Positions 9,028-16,713 are shown, counted from the first letter of the stretch. The stretch is 18,024 nucleotides of DNA from an uncultured Tabrizicola sp. (GCA_937858255.1 CALLZQ010000346.1:1-18024), one strand, 5' to 3'. The notes: a model not told the origin generated them from the sequence alone. Made by a program: numbers and translations.

Positions 9028-10137
9028 TCAGATCCCGCGCAGCGCCTGCCCGACCCGGGCCGCGATCTCTTCGGCGTCAGCCACCGACAGATGCGGCCCC
9101 ATCGGCAGGCTGAGGCAGGTGGCACAGATCTCTTCGGTCACCGGGAAGGACTGATCGCCGAATTCGGCCTTGAAGGCGCCGCTTTGGTGGTTCGGGATCG
9201 GGTAATGCAGCGCCGTCGGCACCCCCAGCCCGGCCAGCGCCGCCTGCAAGGCCTCGCGCCGGGGATGGCGGACAACGTAGAGATGCCAGACCGGCTCGGT
9301 CCCGGCCGCCACTTCGGGCAGGCGCAGCCCCGGCAGACCGGCCAGCGCCCGGTCATAGACGGCGGCAATCTCGCGCCGGCGCTGCGTCCAGGCGTCGAGA
9401 TGGTTCAGCTTGACCGACAGAAACGCCGCCTGCAGCGGGTCGAGCCGCGAATTGCCGCCCGCCTGCTCGTGATGATATTTCACCTTGGAGCCGTAATTGC
9501 CCAGCATCCGCACCGCCTCGGCCAGATCGGCATCATCGGTGACCAGCGCCCCGCCATCGCCAAAGGCGCCGAGGTTCTTGCCGGGGTAAAAGCTGAAGGC
9601 CGCCGCATGGCCCAGCGTGCCGACCTTGCGGTTGCCATCCATGCCGCCATGGGCCTGCGCCGCATCTTCGAGGATGAACAGATCCTGCGCCGCCGCCAGC
9701 GCCCGCAGCCGGGCCGAGGGCACCGGCGCGCCGTAAAGATGCACCGGCACGATGGCACGGGTGCGCGGGGTGATCGCCCGCTCGACCGCATCGAGATCGA
9801 TGTTCATCGTGCCCGGATCGGCATCGACCGGCACGATGGTCGCCCCGGTCTGGGCCACCGCCAGCCAGGTGGCGATGAAGGTATTGGCCGGCACGATCAC
9901 CTCATCGCCCGGGCCGATGCCGCGCGCCTTGAGCGGCAGGATCAAGGCCTCGAGCCCGTTGCCGATGCCGATGCAATGACCGGCCCCGCACCAGGCGGCG
10001 TAATCGGTCTCGAACCGCTCAAGCGCGGCGCCGCCGATATAATAGCCCGAGTCCATCACCGCCTGATAGGCGGCATCCATCTCGGCCCTGAGGCTGCGAT
10101 AGGTGAACCCGACATCGAGAAAGCTGAACCCGCTCAT
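9028..10137 (-). CDS. DegT/DnrJ/EryC1/StrS PLP aminotransferase, FdtB/QdtB-like
   Basis: This 369-residue cytoplasmic enzyme belongs to the sugar aminotransferases that convert a dTDP-3-keto-6-deoxyhexose to the 3-amino sugar with PLP and glutamate. K187 in SFYPGKNLGAFGDGG is the predicted Schiff-base lysine. EDAAQAHGG at 157-165 carries D158, which contacts the PLP ring nitrogen, and GIGNGLEAL at 57-65 forms the phosphate-binding turn. Length is normal. The ATG at 10137 lies 6 bases after the ketoisomerase stop, with GGGGGAA upstream as ribosome-binding site, so the two are probably coupled. The adjacent FdtA/QdtA-like gene points to C3 amination. Whether the product is Fuc3N or Qui3N cannot be told from sequence. 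Confidence 0.92.
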   Translation of the reverse strand: MSGFSFLDVGFTYRSLRAEMDAAYQAVMDSGYYIGGAALERFETDYAAWCGAGHCIGIGNGLEALILPLKARGIGPGDEVIVPANTFIATWLAVAQTGATIVPVDADPGTMNIDLDAVERAITPRTRAIVPVHLYGAPVPSARLRALAAAQDLFILEDAAQAHGGMDGNRKVGTLGHAAAFSFYPGKNLGAFGDGGALVTDDADLAEAVRMLGNYGSKVKYHHEQAGGNSRLDPLQAAFLSVKLNHLDAWTQRRREIAAVYDRALAGLPGLRLPEVAAGTEPVWHLYVVRHPRREALQAALAGLGVPTALHYPIPNHQSGAFKAEFGDQSFPVTEEICATCLSLPMGPHLSVADAEEIAARVGQALRGI

Positions 10138-10143
10138 ATTTGT

Positions 10144-10635
10144 TCATTCCCCCGCGCCGTCTGCGGCCCGGCGGGCCCGCGCCCAGGCCAGAAATTCCTC
10201 GTATTCATAGATGTAGTCGTCCTTTTCATAGGGCCGCGAGGCCAGCACGCAGACCACCGTCTCGGGCACCAGAAAGCGCAGCCGCCGCCACAGGCCGGGC
10301 GGCAGGTAAAGCCCGGTGCTGGCATCGGTCAGGGTAAAGGGGAACTGGCGCTGACCATCATTCAGGATGATCTCGACCTGACCATGCATGCACAGGATCA
10401 GCTGTTCCAGCCGCTTGTGGCCATGTTCACCCCGCACCGCGCCCATCGGCACGTCATGCAGATAATAGATCCGGCGGATGTCAAAGGGCAGATCCTGCGC
10501 CTCGATCACGCCCAGCGAGCCGCGGCCGTCCATATGGCGGGGCAGTTGCAACAGGACCGGACCGGCGGGCCGTTCCCTGGCAAAGTCAGAAACTGTCAAC
10601 ATTCCGGGCTCTGAATAGGATCGTGAGGACAACAT
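10144..10635 (-). CDS. dTDP-4-keto-6-deoxyglucose 3,4-ketoisomerase (FdtA/QdtA/WxcM-like cupin)
   Basis: This 163-residue small cupin enzyme is predicted to shift the keto group of dTDP-4-keto-6-deoxyglucose from C4 to C3, the step before C3 amination. Family marks are RGSLGVIE, RRIYYLHDVPMGAVRGEHGH with its paired histidines, KRLEQLILCMHG, GLYLPPGLWRRL and VLASRPYEKDDYI. Two starts are possible: 10635 (used here), directly after a hairpin and with a weak ribosome-binding site, or M12 at 10602. The second gives a length closer to the usual FdtA. The gene is followed after 6 bases by its aminotransferase partner. FdtA and QdtA make C4 epimers and cannot be told apart safely by eye. Confidence 0.9.
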   Translation of the reverse strand: MLSSRSYSEPGMLTVSDFARERPAGPVLLQLPRHMDGRGSLGVIEAQDLPFDIRRIYYLHDVPMGAVRGEHGHKRLEQLILCMHGQVEIILNDGQRQFPFTLTDASTGLYLPPGLWRRLRFLVPETVVCVLASRPYEKDDYIYEYEEFLAWARARRAADGAGE

Positions 10636-10652
10636 CCCGGCTTATAGCCGGG
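10636..10652 (-). promoter_or_regulatory. Hairpin touching the ketoisomerase start codon
   Basis: CCCGGC-TTATA-GCCGGG is a perfect 6-bp inverted repeat with a five-base loop, directly adjacent to the ATG at 10635. In the transcript it would place the only upstream purine-rich stretch within a stem. That would either limit initiation at 10635 or favour the internal ATG at 10602. Confidence 0.3.
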
Positions 10653-10681
10653 CGGGGGCGGGGCCGCAATCGACCATCTGT

Positions 10682-10700
10682 CCCCCGGCTGTGCCGGGGG
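10682..10700 (-). terminator. GC-rich hairpin just after the polysaccharide export gene
   Basis: CCCCCGGC-TGT-GCCGGGGG is a perfect 8-bp stem with a three-base loop, 22 bases past the export lipoprotein stop. No T-run follows on the minus strand, so it may act as a weak or Rho-assisted terminator, or as a processing or stability stem that adjusts expression between the export gene and the sugar genes. Confidence 0.4.
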
Positions 10701-10722
10701 GCAGCCGGCGGGTCAGGCGGCC

Positions 10723-11844
10723 CTAGTTCCCGGCAACATCATTGGCGACATTGGCCACGCTGAAGGCCGAGCCGAGGATGCCAAGGATGGCGCTGGCCCG
10801 CACCGCCGGGGATTCGGTCGCCAGCACGGTGTCACGATGGGCAACCTGAAAACCGCGCGCCGCGAACAGGCCATCGGCCGAGGTCAGGTCAAAGGTAAAG
10901 ACCACCCGGTTCATCTGCGGCCCCTTGCCATCGCGGCGCAACTGCTTGTCGGCATATTCGCGCAGGATCAGCACGCCCTTGGGATTGGCGCGGGAATCGG
11001 TCAGGCCGCCCAACATCGACATCGCCTCAAGCGCGGTGATGCTCGACTTGTCAAAAGGTACGATCCGCTCGGTCCCCGTGGCGCCGAACGAGGTGAAATA
11101 GCGCCGGTCCTCTTCGACCAGCACCTTGTCGCGGCCGCGCAGCGTGGTGTTCTGCCCGGCATCGGCCATCAGCCGCTCGGCACTGATCTCATAGGTCTTG
11201 CCGTCGCGGATCAGCCGCACCAGCGGGTTGCGCAGCCCCGGCGCCATGCCGCCCGCCTGGGCGAGGATCGACAGGATGGTGCTGTTGCGGTCGGGCAGCG
11301 GATAGCTGCCGGGCCGGGTCACACCCGAGACCACATCGACGGTATTGCCCTGCCCGGGATGCACGCTGACCTGCACCTGCGCCGAAGGCGCGATCGCCGC
11401 AAGGGCGGTTTGCAGGCTGGCGCGGGCCTGATCGGCGGTCTGGCCGCGCACCACCACATCATTGACATAGGGCAGAAAGATCGTGCCCTGCGCCGAGACG
11501 GCGATTTCGGGAATGGTGATCGACTTGGCCCCCACCGGGGTCAGCAGCGAATTCGGCTCATTGTCCCAGATGGTGACGGTCACCCGGTCGTTGCTGCGGA
11601 TGATCTGGCTGTCGGGGCCGCGCGCGGCGCCGATCCAGCCATGCCCGCCGGTGGCGGATGCCCGCGGCCAGGCATTGACCGCCGCCAGGCTGCTCTGCGT
11701 GACCTCGACCACCTGAAAATCCGGGTTCTCGGCATCGCGCTCTTTCAGCACCTCGGAATTGAGGGCGGCCCCGCTGGGCAGGTCGCAGGCAGAGAGCATC
11801 CCGCAGCAGAACAAGAGGACAAGGCTTCGGACAATCGGTTTCAC
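10723..11844 (-). CDS. Polysaccharide export outer-membrane lipoprotein, Wza-type
   Basis: This 373-residue lipoprotein is predicted to form the outer-membrane exit pore for capsule or exopolysaccharide. The start is GTG at 11844, with a strong AGGAG five bases upstream. A hydrophobic signal ends in the lipobox LSAC with C20 as the lipidation site. Residues ~78-162 match the Poly_export domain (SNDRVTVTIWDNEPNSLL ... GTIFLPYVNDVVVRGQT). An SLBB-like domain follows (GVTRPGSYPLPDRNSTILSI) and a second lies near 225-300. The hydrophobic C-terminal segment (ASAILGILGSAFSVANVAN) may be the membrane-spanning helix seen in Wza. It is shorter than some Wza proteins because only part of the SLBB series is recognised. 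It lies between the GT2 gene and the amino-sugar genes, supporting a secreted polysaccharide. No Wzc-type kinase is in the window. Confidence 0.93.
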   Translation of the reverse strand: MKPIVRSLVLLFCCGMLSACDLPSGAALNSEVLKERDAENPDFQVVEVTQSSLAAVNAWPRASATGGHGWIGAARGPDSQIIRSNDRVTVTIWDNEPNSLLTPVGAKSITIPEIAVSAQGTIFLPYVNDVVVRGQTADQARASLQTALAAIAPSAQVQVSVHPGQGNTVDVVSGVTRPGSYPLPDRNSTILSILAQAGGMAPGLRNPLVRLIRDGKTYEISAERLMADAGQNTTLRGRDKVLVEEDRRYFTSFGATGTERIVPFDKSSITALEAMSMLGGLTDSRANPKGVLILREYADKQLRRDGKGPQMNRVVFTFDLTSADGLFAARGFQVAHRDTVLATESPAVRASAILGILGSAFSVANVANDVAGN

Positions 11845-11936
11845 GGCAGCTCCTGGGATTCGGCCTCATGCCAGGCGAAGGGTGCGCCGCGAGTAAAACT
11901 GCAAAACGGCGGGTGAGGCGAGGGGTTTGCCCCCCG

Positions 11937-13262
11937 TCAGGGCAGGGTTTCTGTGGATAACCCCCCGGAAAAGGTCTTTTCCCGCCGGGAACCGGGCGAA
12001 GTTCCGCCGATGGCGTCCGATGGTTCTCCTGCCGCCCGCCCCGGGGGGGGCGGGATCAGCCACTGGCCCGCGGGCAGGGCGCCCGCCGCCTCGGCCCCGG
12101 GCAGGACCGCGCAGATCTCGCCCAGATCGGCCCCCGGGGCGACCCGCGCCGCCGCCCCGATCAGGCAGGCCCGGCCCAGCCGGGTCGGCGCCGCCGCGCC
12201 CCCGACAATGGCCCCGGCCTCGATCAGACAATCCGCCCCCAGCACCAGACCCGGCCCCGCGATCAGCCGCGCCCCGGCCCCGATATGGCAGCCGGGGCCA
12301 AGGATCAGCGGGCCGGGGCCTGCCTCCAGCCGGGCCGAAGGATGGAGCGTACAGCCCGGCCCGATCTCGACCCCCGCGACCTTGGGCGACCGGGCCGCAC
12401 CCCGGGCCTGCCGCCCGGCCAGCCAGCCCTGCATCTGGCGCAGCGCGAAACGCAGGGCGAGATCAAGGTTGCCCGGGCGCAGCCCCGCCAGAATGCCCCG
12501 CAGATCGCCCGCCGCCAGCGCCGCCCGCAGCGCCCGCACCCGCGCCATCTGCGGATAGCGCGCCGTCAACCCCGCCAGCGCCGCCCGCATCCGCGCCGGA
12601 TCGGCCGAGGAATTCCGCCCATGCCGGCGATAGAGGAACAGCCGGTCAGGGATCTGCTCGATCCGGTAACGGCGGGTCAGCGCCAAGAGCAGGCCCCAAT
12701 CCTCATAGGCCAGCGCCGGGTCGATCCCGCCCTCGGCCAGCACCGCCGCGCGCCGATACATCAGCCCCATCGCCGGCAGCCAGTTGCCCACCATCATCTC
12801 ACGGTGCAGATCGCGCCCCAGGGGCGCCGGATGCAACCGGCTGAAGGGCAGATGCGGCCCGCCGCAGGCATCGAATACATAACCATCGCAGGCCACCGCC
12901 GCGACCTCGGGGCCCGCCGCCGCCAGATGCGCCGCCAGCCGTGCCGTCATCTGCGGAAACAGCGCATCGTCACTGGCCAGAAACTGCACGAATTCGCCCT
13001 CGGCCAGCGCCAGCGCCCGCGCCAGCGTTGGCCCGAGCCCACGGTTTTCCTGCCGGTGAAACACGATCCGCACCGGGCGGTCCTGCCGGGCCAGCCAGCG
13101 CTCGATCACCGCCGCCGTCTCATCCTCGGATCCATCGTCGATGACGATCAGTTCGATTTCGGGATGGGTCTGGGCCAGAACGCTGTCCAGCGCCGTCTCG
13201 ACATAATCCGCATGATTGCGGGCCGGGACGATGATACTGACGCGCGGGTTTGGATCGGACAC
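11937..13262 (-). CDS. GT2 family glycosyltransferase fused to a left-handed beta-helix (hexapeptide) domain
   Basis: From GTG 13262 the protein has 441 residues. A GT-A fold (~7-240) opens with VSIIVPARNHADYVETALD and has VIDDGSEDET for nucleotide binding, FLASDDA as the DxD-like metal site and EDWGLLLAL with the likely catalytic base. Residues ~300-415 show hexapeptide repeats typical of left-handed beta-helix acyltransferases (IGPGCT, LHPSAR, IGAGAR, LVLGADC, IEAGAI). The frame is open up to ATG 13382, and ATG 13337 is another option. Residues encoded upstream of 13262 do not look protein-like and reach into an RTX remnant, so the start just before the GT2 fold is preferred, though its ribosome-binding site is weak. 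The helix domain lacks an obvious catalytic histidine and could be structural or an O/N-acetyltransferase. Confidence 0.85.
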   Translation of the reverse strand: MSDPNPRVSIIVPARNHADYVETALDSVLAQTHPEIELIVIDDGSEDETAAVIERWLARQDRPVRIVFHRQENRGLGPTLARALALAEGEFVQFLASDDALFPQMTARLAAHLAAAGPEVAAVACDGYVFDACGGPHLPFSRLHPAPLGRDLHREMMVGNWLPAMGLMYRRAAVLAEGGIDPALAYEDWGLLLALTRRYRIEQIPDRLFLYRRHGRNSSADPARMRAALAGLTARYPQMARVRALRAALAAGDLRGILAGLRPGNLDLALRFALRQMQGWLAGRQARGAARSPKVAGVEIGPGCTLHPSARLEAGPGPLILGPGCHIGAGARLIAGPGLVLGADCLIEAGAIVGGAAAPTRLGRACLIGAAARVAPGADLGEICAVLPGAEAAGALPAGQWLIPPPPGRAAGEPSDAIGGTSPGSRREKTFSGGLSTETLP

Positions 13263-13378
13263 GGCTCTGGCCTGAGGCTGCGCCCCGGTCCTTGGCACAA
13301 GCCGCGCCCGGTGGAAAGTCAGAAATTCCCGCCCCATCCTTTGGCACGCGGGGCGCCGCTGATGCTCAGAGCAGGAAA

Positions 13379-13838
13379 TCATCTCTGCGACAGCACCGGT
13401 TTTCTGGCCAGCTCGATCACCAAACCGGTAATGCCATCGCCATTTCGGTCATCGATCAAGAGCCGCTCCTGCGGCAAACTGGAAGAAGGATTTTGGACCC
13501 CTACCGACAAGGTCTGCAGCCGTTAAAGCTGGGACCTTGCGGCCAAATGTCGATGTCATATAAGCCGCCGGTAAAATCAGTAATGACCTCGCGCACCACC
13601 CCGATGCCTATATCGCCAGCACTGGCTAAGACACAGGTCGCTAGTTCGCTAGCTCACCAGTCACCACCGCCCAGCCCGTGCCGGATTGGATCTTGTCTGG
13701 CCCGGCGCCGCCGGTCAGCGAATCTGCTGCCTCAGTCGGCTCTGGCAAATCGCGCACGAGTTCCGGCCCGAAGGCGGCCAGAAACCCAGGCGAGGCGACA
13801 ATGCTATGTGGCACCCGACGGCACGGGCGCGCGTCCAA
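13379..13838 (-). pseudogene. Broken 3' end of a second RTX/hemolysin-type calcium-binding protein gene
   Basis: Three minus-strand frame segments join into one RTX C-terminus. The first (13838-13653) carries ADSLTGGAGPDKIQSGTG. The second carries REVITDFTGGLYDIDIW, the DFxxGxDxIDL turn that follows RTX repeats. The third carries RLLIDDRNGDGITGLVIELA and ends with TGA at 13379-13381. A tandem 8-bp duplication (TCGCTAGT/TCGCTAGC, 13638-13653) breaks the first join. A one-base loss near 13520, between FNG and LQTLSVG, breaks the second. No start or repeat array remains upstream. It is distinct from the intact RTX gene at 1-2095 and lies at the opposite edge of the glycan locus. Confidence 0.75.
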
Positions 13839-14347
13839 AGGAGCGGCGATCCCAGGTCCGCGGTTTCAGCACTCTTTTGTCAGGAGCTCTGCGGCAACGA
13901 CGACGCTGATCGAGGAACGAAGGCGCGAAGTTTCACCCCCCTCCCGGGCTATCCCGATGATGAACAGGAGACTGTCATTCGGCATGGAAGCTGCTTCCTG
14001 CAAAAACGGCCAAACGCGGTCGTGATGTAACTTTGCCACCAACCTACGCGCACGATGGCGTCAAGCACACGACAGAATGCGCAGTCACCGAGGCGGGGCG
14101 CACGGTGCTTAGCACACGGGACAGAAAACACAGCGGGCGGGACAGGACGCATCCGGCACCATGCGAGATGCCGGCAACAGGTGCCATCTGACGCTTGCCA
14201 GAAGACGTACTGCGGGGCGCGAAAGACACCGTGCATTGGACGTGATGCACAGTGCAAAGAACGCGGGAAGCGTTGCAAAGAATGCCTTGATCGCTGCATT
14301 TTACAAAGGACATCAAATCGGCCCCAGAGGTCGATTTTCTACATCGA
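13839..14347. other. Gene-poor stretch with no recognisable feature
   Basis: About 500 bases of lower GC and irregular codon structure. Short frames exist on both strands, but none has a recognisable domain or a convincing ribosome-binding site. The minus strand near 13870-14010 reads protein-like for about 45 codons (including NDSLLFIIGIAREGG) before a stop at the 13870 side. I could not assign it. Decayed mobile-element or exoprotein DNA is the likely content. Confidence 0.4.
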
Positions 14348-14395
14348 GTACAAGCCCGCCTTCTCCGCTTATGCTGGGAGAAGGCGGGCTTGTAC
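14348..14395. repeat. Perfect 19-bp inverted repeat (possible bidirectional terminator)
   Basis: GTACAAGCCCGCCTTCTCC at 14348-14366 is matched exactly by its reverse complement at 14377-14395, with a 10-base loop. The stem is GC-rich in the middle, and the AAGCCCGCC...GGCGGGCTT core with a short TT edge resembles an intrinsic terminator usable on both strands. It could also be a dispersed repeat unit or the fused ends of a small mobile element. Confidence 0.6.
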
Positions 14396-14428
14396 GAAGT
14401 TGGCAAGAAATAGGAACGTATACTTCAC

Positions 14429-14542
14429 ATGGGGCACCGTCGCAGACTGACTGATCAGGAGCGCCATCAGATCGTCTGGAAACGAGCGAACGGCGTCTCT
14501 GTTAGTGCGATCAGTACGGCGCTGAAGATGTCGCCCAAGTGA
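14429..14542 (+). pseudogene. IS30-type transposase N-terminal fragment
   Basis: The frame from ATG 14429 encodes 37 residues and then stops. LTDQERHQIVWKRANGVSVS followed by AISTALKMSP resembles the helix-turn-helix at the N-terminus of IS30-family transposases, where a STxSRE segment should come next. It stops at the point where IS110 sequence begins on the other strand, so it was probably cut by that element or by a deletion. The family is a judgement from a short match. Confidence 0.45.
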
Positions 14543-14995
14543 GGCGCGCCGGAACGGCTGTCTTTCGGCAAACCACTTGAACATGGGCTTTCGACCATAC
14601 CGTCACGGCTCCTAGGTGTGATACTGCACCGTTCGGCAAAGGCGGCATCGGCCCGCACTTGCTGCATCGAAGTCGCTGTTCTTCCCGCGACGACGGCGCT
14701 CGTGTTTGTCGGGGGCAGTGACCACCTCCAGAACTTCAACGCCAGCTGTCTGCAAATAGCGCAGCAACCCTGCGCCATAGCTGCCGGAACATTCGATGCC
14801 GACGCATTGCAGATTCCCGAAAAACCGCACCCAGATCAACATCAAGCGATAGCCATCACGGGTCGTGGGAAAGCACTCGGTGCCGAGCACATGGTCGTAT
14901 TGGTCTACGACAGCAGCAGCATGTAAATCCTTGTGGGTGTCTGTCTGCGCCTCCGACGACGTGAGGTGTTTCTTGGTTTTCGACCATTTTCTCAT
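14543..14995 (-). pseudogene. IS110 family transposase, C-terminally truncated and frameshifted
   Basis: From ATG 14995 the frame shows the DEDD N-terminal domain of IS110 transposases: TDTHKDLHAAAVVDQYDHVL with the first acidic residue, CFPTTRDGYRLML, VGIECSGSYGAGLLRYLQ and VVTAPDKHERRRRGKNSDFD. Near 14670 the frame slips, and the homologous text continues in another frame as RADAAFAERCSITPRSRDGM. A further slip near 14575 leads to VCRKTAVPAR. Homology ends near 14548. About 150 of the usual 300-plus residues remain, so the C-terminal serine domain is missing and the protein cannot be active. Confidence 0.75.
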
Positions 14996-15240
14996 CCTGC
15001 CCTGCGGCAAGAGAACAAGCATCGCCTCAACGAATGCAGGGAAAGGACAACCATGAGACCGGATGATCAGGCCCTTCTTGGGTCACGGCAGCATCACTGA
15101 GACAAGCTGGCCGCAAGACGTTCCCGGATGATCGACAGGTCTAGGGAAAGACACGTGTCAGGTCGATCGGAGTGAGAGTCAGATCGCGCCGGGAAACCAT
15201 GCGGCACCAGCCAGCGAATAGTCGATCGATGTTTGAGTCC
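14996..15240. other. Spacer between the IS110 remnant and IS66
   Basis: About 245 bases upstream of the IS110 transposase, probably including that element's 5' non-coding end. It holds no gene I can support. GATCGAC near 15130 and GTCGATC near 15160 form a weak 7-bp inverted repeat. Confidence 0.35.
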
Positions 15241-15248
15241 AACCATCC
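15241..15248. repeat. IS66 target-site duplication, right copy
   Basis: AACCATCC at 15241-15248 is repeated exactly at 17250-17257, directly outside the two GTAAGCG ends. Eight-base duplications are characteristic of IS66-family insertion. Confidence 0.9.
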
Positions 15249-15264
15249 GTAAGCGGTGTCCCGA

Positions 15265-16713
15265 TCACACGGTGATGGCGTAATTCCACGGGAGCAGATC
15301 GTGGATCTGGCTCTGCTTGTGGCCTTGGACGATAGCTGTGAGCATGGCGGACAGCCAGGCGTCGGGATCGATACTGTTCATTTTGCAGGTCTCGGTCAAC
15401 GAGGCGATGACGGCCCAGTTCTCGGCTCCGGCGTCGTGGCCCGCGAAGAGAGCATTCTTGCGGTTCATGGCGATGTAGGCGAGCGCCTCGCCCAAGGGCG
15501 ATTTTGCCGACGCACGGGCACGGAGGTGGGCCAGCCAGTCGTCGATGCGAGCGATGATCGGGGCGGAGAGATCCTGCCAGACGGCCAGTCGGGTGACGGG
15601 GTCACTGCCGCGAATTTCGGCCTCGGTGGCGTAGAGATCGCGGATGAGGGCCACGCCCTCCTCGTCAATCGGTACGGCACCGGTGCGGGTGATCTCGATC
15701 AGCTTGCGGCGGGCATGGGCCCAGCAATAGGCGAGATGGATGCCCGGACCGATTATGTCCGCAGCGATCAGGCTGTTGTATCCGGCATATCCATCCACCT
15801 GCAGGATGCCGTCAAAGCCATGCAATATCCGCTCGGCATACTGCCCGCCACAACCGGGGGCACAAGTGAAGACCACACCCGGTGGTGAGGTCCGCCCAAG
15901 GTCGGTCGTCGCGGGCCAGCGCCCAGAGGTATCCGGTCTTCGTCTTCCGTGCCCCCGGATCGAGGACCTGGGCGCGTCTCTCGTCCATGAGGCGTTGATG
16001 GTTGACCGCTTCAGATCCGCCATCAACGCCTCATGGACTGGGCGGAGTTCGAAGTCGGCGCGGCCCACCCAATCGGCAAGGGTGGAGCGGTCGAGATCGA
16101 CGCCCTGACGGCTGTAGATCTGGGCCTGGCGGTAGAGCGGCAGGTGATCGTCATACTTGCTAACCATCACATGGGCGACTGTGGCCTCGGTGGGCATCCC
16201 TCCCGGGATCAGCCGCGCCGGTGCGGGGGTTTGGGCCACGCAGTCGGTGCAAGACCGGCAGGCATACTTCGGTCGGCGAGTCACGATGACGCGGAACTGG
16301 GCGGGGACGATATCGAGCCGTTCCGAGACGTCCTCGCCGATACAGTGCAGAGAGCCGCTGCAGGCGCAGGTCAGGCCGCCCGGCTCAATGATCTCTTCGT
16401 TGTGCGGCAGGTGTTTCGGCAGCGATCCGCGATTGGCAGCACGCGGTTTCACGGGGCCCTTGGTCGCCCGATCCTCGGCGTCCTCTTCGGCATGGATCAC
16501 GGCCATGGCCGTTTCCAGATCTTCCAGCGCCAGTTCGAACTGGTCCGAATCGCTCTTCTCCGATCGTCGTCCGAAGGCCGCCTGCTTGAAGGCCGCGATC
16601 AGCTTTTCCAGCCGCGCGATCCGTTCGTCCTTGCGCTGGTCGCGCGCGTCTGCGGCGATCAGCATCGCCTTCAGCGCAGCAATTTCTTCAAGCAGATCAG
16701 TGGCCTTCGGCAT
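15265..16713 (-). pseudogene. tnpC: IS66 TnpC transposase, catalytically dead
   Basis: The frame is open for 482 residues and shows a coiled-coil start (KDERIARLEKLIAAFKQAAF), the zinc-finger region (CACSGSLHCIGEDVSE, YACRSCTDC) and the DDE core (STLADWVGRADFELRP, GYAGYNSLIAA, CWAHARRKLIEITRTG). Two defects are hidden by the open frame. About 35 codons at 15890-16020 are read out of frame; the first catalytic aspartate (MDE, followed by VLDPGARKTKTGYLWA) lies in another frame. Also, YIA is joined directly to MNRKNALFAG, removing roughly 30 residues that normally include the catalytic glutamate (VERTIRP). A CATCGCC-like short repeat may have caused that deletion. Family knowledge supplies the missing parts; the frames are seen directly. 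Confidence 0.85.
15983..16038. repeat. Perfect 19-bp inverted repeat inside tnpC
   Basis: GTCCATGAGGCGTTGATGG at 15983-16001 is repeated as its exact reverse complement at 16020-16038 around an 18-base loop. One arm is normal tnpC coding sequence (VHEALMA). The other replaces the expected KLF codons before the catalytic MDE motif, so it looks like a copied, inverted segment. Confidence 0.85.

Noticed and set aside
4980..9113. Long plus-strand frames opposite the giant transferase (4980-6467, 5810-7612, 6528-9113)
   Set aside because: Low-complexity Arg/Pro/Gln/Ala-rich shadows of a coding strand with recognisable glycosyltransferase motifs; no ribosome-binding sites or domains.
9021..9125. 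Upstream extension of the giant transferase to 9125
   Set aside because: It would overlap the aminotransferase by about 100 bases and adds Arg/Pro/Ser-rich residues typical of a shadow frame.
8587..10614. 675-residue plus-strand frame across the giant transferase, aminotransferase and ketoisomerase genes
   Set aside because: Antisense to three well-supported genes and without any family signature.
12285..13526. Plus-strand frame opposite the GT2 gene
   Set aside because: Antisense shadow; its product is Arg/Gln/Pro-rich, while the minus strand has GT2 motifs.
13686..14030. 114-residue plus-strand frame in the remnant zone
   Set aside because: No domain or ribosome-binding site, and its first part is antisense to the RTX remnant.
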